Under the pieces are notes generated by a model that saw only the letters and a list, made by a program, of their open reading frames with translations, made no database searches and was not told where the DNA came from. A DNA stretch of 64,000 nt, from the NCBI RefSeq assembly GCF_000262305.1, contig NC_017910.1, forward strand, positions 124,001 to 188,000, read 5' to 3'. Source of the DNA: Shimwellia blattae DSM 4481 = NBRC 105725 (GTDB lineage Bacteria; Pseudomonadota; Gammaproteobacteria; Enterobacterales; Enterobacteriaceae). The translations under genes and the position numbers were made by a program. Below, in pieces: positions 62,524-64,000 of this stretch. The first letter of the stretch is position 1; every line of letters begins with the position of its first letter.

Positions 62524-62543
62524 CAGCGGCTGAAATGCCGCTG
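62524..62543. repeat. Interior hairpin 1 of the element
   Basis: CAGCGGC / GCCGCTG arms around TGAAAT; an overlapping alternative palindrome TTTCAGC-G-GCTGAAA starts at 62521. Confidence 0.7.
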
Positions 62544-62620
62544 AATGTCAGTTAATGGCCGCGAGGGTGTTAAACCCCCGCATAAAGGCAATCGGCGGAA
62601 ACGCAGGTGCAGCTCAAGGA

Positions 62621-62643
62621 CTGGCTGCCAGGATGGCAGCCAG
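62621..62643. repeat. Interior hairpin 2 of the element
   Basis: CTGGCTGCC / GGCAGCCAG, a perfect 9-bp stem with loop AGGAT. Confidence 0.8.
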
Positions 62644-62746
62644 AAGGAAGGTTGAGGCATGGATGCCGAATCCTGACTGGTCCGCCAGAGCAAGCCGGAG
62701 TTGCAGCGAACCGCGCAGCGGCGATTGACCGCGGGCCGGCGAGGTC

Positions 62747-62776
62747 TCCAGGAGGGGGCCGGCCCCCCCTCCTGGA
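62747..62776. repeat. Interior hairpin 3 of the element
   Basis: A 30-nt near-perfect palindrome: TCCAGGAGGGGGCC pairs with the GGCC...CCTCCTGGA half, the C-run being two longer than the G-run. It is the strongest fold in the element. Confidence 0.8.
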
Positions 62777-62870
62777 ACGCGACCAGGTTCCGCACACAAC
62801 ATATGAGTGCCCATCGTTGGGGAGCGGAACCCGTTCATCGGGCGTTCATATGCCCGAACCTGAAGCGGGC

Positions 62871-62886
62871 GAGAATCGCTATTCTC
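62871..62886. repeat. Right-end hairpin of the element
   Basis: GAGAAT-CGCT-ATTCTC; read on the minus strand it is GAGAAT-AGCG-ATTCTC, the compensated counterpart of the left-end hairpin. Confidence 0.8.
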
Positions 62887-62930
62887 ACAAATCACCCTTT
62901 GGGAAATATCACGCTAACCTGCGATGAACC

Positions 62931-62958
62931 AAAAATAAGGGCCAGTGTTTACTGGCCC
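62931..62958 (-). terminator. gor terminator, its U-tract being the right target duplication
   Basis: On the minus strand GGGCCAGT-AAAC-ACTGGCCC is followed by TTATTTTT (62938-62931), a classical intrinsic terminator about 40 bp after the gor stop. The T-rich tract is exactly the duplicated 8 bp, so the element inserted into it and the terminator kept a full copy. Confidence 0.88.
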
Positions 62959-62997
62959 CGGGTCTGTCAGCGGTACTGAATCGCGTGGGAATGCCCA

Positions 62998-64000
62998 TTA
63001 GCGCATGGTGACAAACTCTTCTGCTGCTGTCGGGTGAATAGCCACCGTATTGTCGAAGTCTTTTTTAGTCGCGCCCATTTTCAGCGCTACGGCAAAGCCC
63101 TGGAGCATTTCATCCATGCCGGAGCCGATGCCGTGGATCCCGACGATTCGCTCCTCCGGCCCGGTGCAGACCAGCTTCATCCGGCACGGCTGGCGGTGCG
63201 TGGTTACCGCGGTATACATGGCGGTAAAGGAGGAGGTGTAAACCTTCACCTGAGCATCACCGAACTGCTCCCGGGCCTGGGGCTCCGTCAGCCCCACAGT
63301 ACCAATAGGCGGGTGGCTGAACACCACGGTGGGAATATTGCTGTAGTCGAGATGCTCGTCCGGCTTGTTGTTAAACAGGCGTTCAGACAGGCGGCGGCCC
63401 GCCGCCACGGCGACCGGCGTCAGCTCAACGGCACCGGTATTGTCACCTACCGCGTAGATCCCCGGCACGCTGGTATTCTGGAATTTATCCACCTCGATAT
63501 AGCCCCGGGCGTTGGTTTTTACGCCGGTCACTTCCAGATTGATCCGGTCGTTCGCCGGTTCGCGGCCAATGGCCCAGATCAGGCAGTCTACTGTCTGGCT
63601 GCGGCCATCTTCCAGGTGCAGGGTCAGGCTGCCGTCGCTGTTTTTAACCACCTCACGGGGGATGGCCTGGGTGTGCAGGGTCGGCCCTTCGGTGTTCATC
63701 ACTTCCACCAGGGTATCGACAATCAGCGGGTCAAAATTGCGCAGCGGCGCGTGTTTGCGCACAAACAGGTGGGTCTCCTGGGCTCCCAGCCCGTTAATCA
63801 CCCCGGCCAGTTCGACGGCAATATACCCCGCGCCAACGACCGCCACGCGCTGTGGCAGCTCGGGCAGTGCAAAGAAGCCGTTGGAATCAATACCGTACTG
63901 GGCTCCCGGAATAGTCGGGTGGCTGGGGCGCCCGCCGGTGGCTATCAGAATATGATCTGCGCTGATCTGCTCGCCATTCACCTCTACCGTGTGGGCATCC
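62998..64000 (-). CDS. gor: Glutathione reductase, C-terminal part (gene runs off the window)
   Basis: FAD- and NADPH-dependent reductase that keeps glutathione reduced. About 334 C-terminal residues are visible, nearly collinear with E. coli Gor. ILIATGGRPSHPTIPG closes the first FAD region, VAVVGAGYIAVELAGV is the NADPH Rossmann motif, YAVGDNTGAVELTPVA the second FAD motif, and VAIHPTAAEEFVTMR the dimer-interface end with the catalytic His. The redox-active cysteines lie outside the window. A one-residue insertion relative to E. coli occurs in GLGAQETHLF. Confidence 0.96.
   Translation of the reverse strand, partial: DAHTVEVNGEQISADHILIATGGRPSHPTIPGAQYGIDSNGFFALPELPQRVAVVGAGYIAVELAGVINGLGAQETHLFVRKHAPLRNFDPLIVDTLVEVMNTEGPTLHTQAIPREVVKNSDGSLTLHLEDGRSQTVDCLIWAIGREPANDRINLEVTGVKTNARGYIEVDKFQNTSVPGIYAVGDNTGAVELTPVAVAAGRRLSERLFNNKPDEHLDYSNIPTVVFSHPPIGTVGLTEPQAREQFGDAQVKVYTSSFTAMYTAVTTHRQPCRMKLVCTGPEERIVGIHGIGSGMDEMLQGFAVALKMGATKKDFDNTVAIHPTAAEEFVTMR

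Larger units (their letters stand above)
62331..62930. mobile_element. 600-bp non-coding inverted-repeat element (MITE-like)
   Basis: The two ends are inverted copies. The outer block (GGTTTATCGC... / reverse complement GGTTCATCGC...) agrees at 16 of 20 positions. A second block, 62364-62399 against 62906-62871, agrees at 31 of 36 and includes TTTCCCAAAGGGTG. A third, 62451-62466 against 62831-62816, agrees at 15 of 16 (GGTTCCGCTCCCC). An 8-bp perfect target duplication AAAAATAA flanks the element. No transposase is present; reading frames inside (for example 62607-62927) lack family features. The interior has strong hairpins at 62524-62543, 62621-62643 and 62747-62776. It sits in the U-tract of the gor terminator. 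I do not recognise the family; 8-bp duplications occur in several IS families. Confidence 0.85.

Noticed and set aside
62331..62930. Group II intron, retron or CRISPR array
   Set aside because: No domain V pattern, no reverse transcriptase or other protein gene, and no evenly spaced direct repeats. The inverted ends plus target duplication fit a transposable element better.
62523..62979. Short reading frames of about 90-106 codons inside and beside the 600-bp element
   Set aside because: They overlap on both strands, follow the GC-rich hairpins and show no family motif or ribosome-binding site; they look like chance frames.

Overview
The window looks like a chromosomal segment of a member of the Enterobacteriaceae with fairly high GC. 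Most genes read as orthologues of Escherichia coli genes and lie in the E. coli gor-to-xylR order, inverted here. I cannot name the species. Identities rest on recalled E. coli, Salmonella and Pseudomonas sequences, not on a search.

Layout: (1) 1-5.3 kb, D-xylose catabolism: the N-terminus of xylR, then xylE, divergent from xylAB. The XylE proton symporter sits where E. coli has the XylFGH ABC importer. (2) 5.3-11.3 kb: an orphan Phd/YefM-type antitoxin, wecH, ysaB, glyQS, yiaF. (3) 11.3-16.6 kb: a Pseudomonas-like 2-ketogluconate operon (kguE-kguK-kguT) feeding into ghrB, with a PtxS-like LacI repressor and a perfect 14-bp palindrome as likely operator. (4) 16.7-25.2 kb: yiaD, bisC, yiaC-tag, yhjY, yhjX with YpdB-type direct repeats, eptB, tRNA-Pro(CGG). 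(5) 25.7-31.4 kb: the dppABCDF dipeptide ABC importer with a GcvB-type target in the dppA leader. (6) 31.4-47.4 kb: the cellulose locus, bcsGFE facing away from bcsRQABZC, plus pdeK. bcsQ carries an apparent 2-bp frameshift in a GC-dinucleotide tract just before its P-loop. (7) 47.5-56.2 kb: dctA, yhjJ, kdgK, yhjE, yhjD, treF. The E. coli genes yhjG, pdeH (yhjH), yhjB and yhjC are absent. (8) 56.3-62.0 kb: a variable block in place of the E. coli acid-fitness island: smvA-smvR efflux pair, a second PBP2-like gene, a DUF3313 lipoprotein and marC. (9) 62.3-63.0 kb: a 600-bp non-coding element with imperfect long terminal inverted repeats and a perfect 8-bp target duplication, inserted in the U-tract of the gor terminator. 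(10) 63-64 kb: the C-terminal part of gor.

The genes are mostly ordinary metabolism (xylose, 2-ketogluconate, KDG, trehalose, C4-dicarboxylates, dipeptides) and envelope functions (cellulose, LPS and ECA modification). The most unusual signal is the 600-bp inverted-repeat element at 62331-62930. It encodes no convincing protein, each terminus carries the same small hairpin with a compensated base pair, and its interior holds several strong hairpins.
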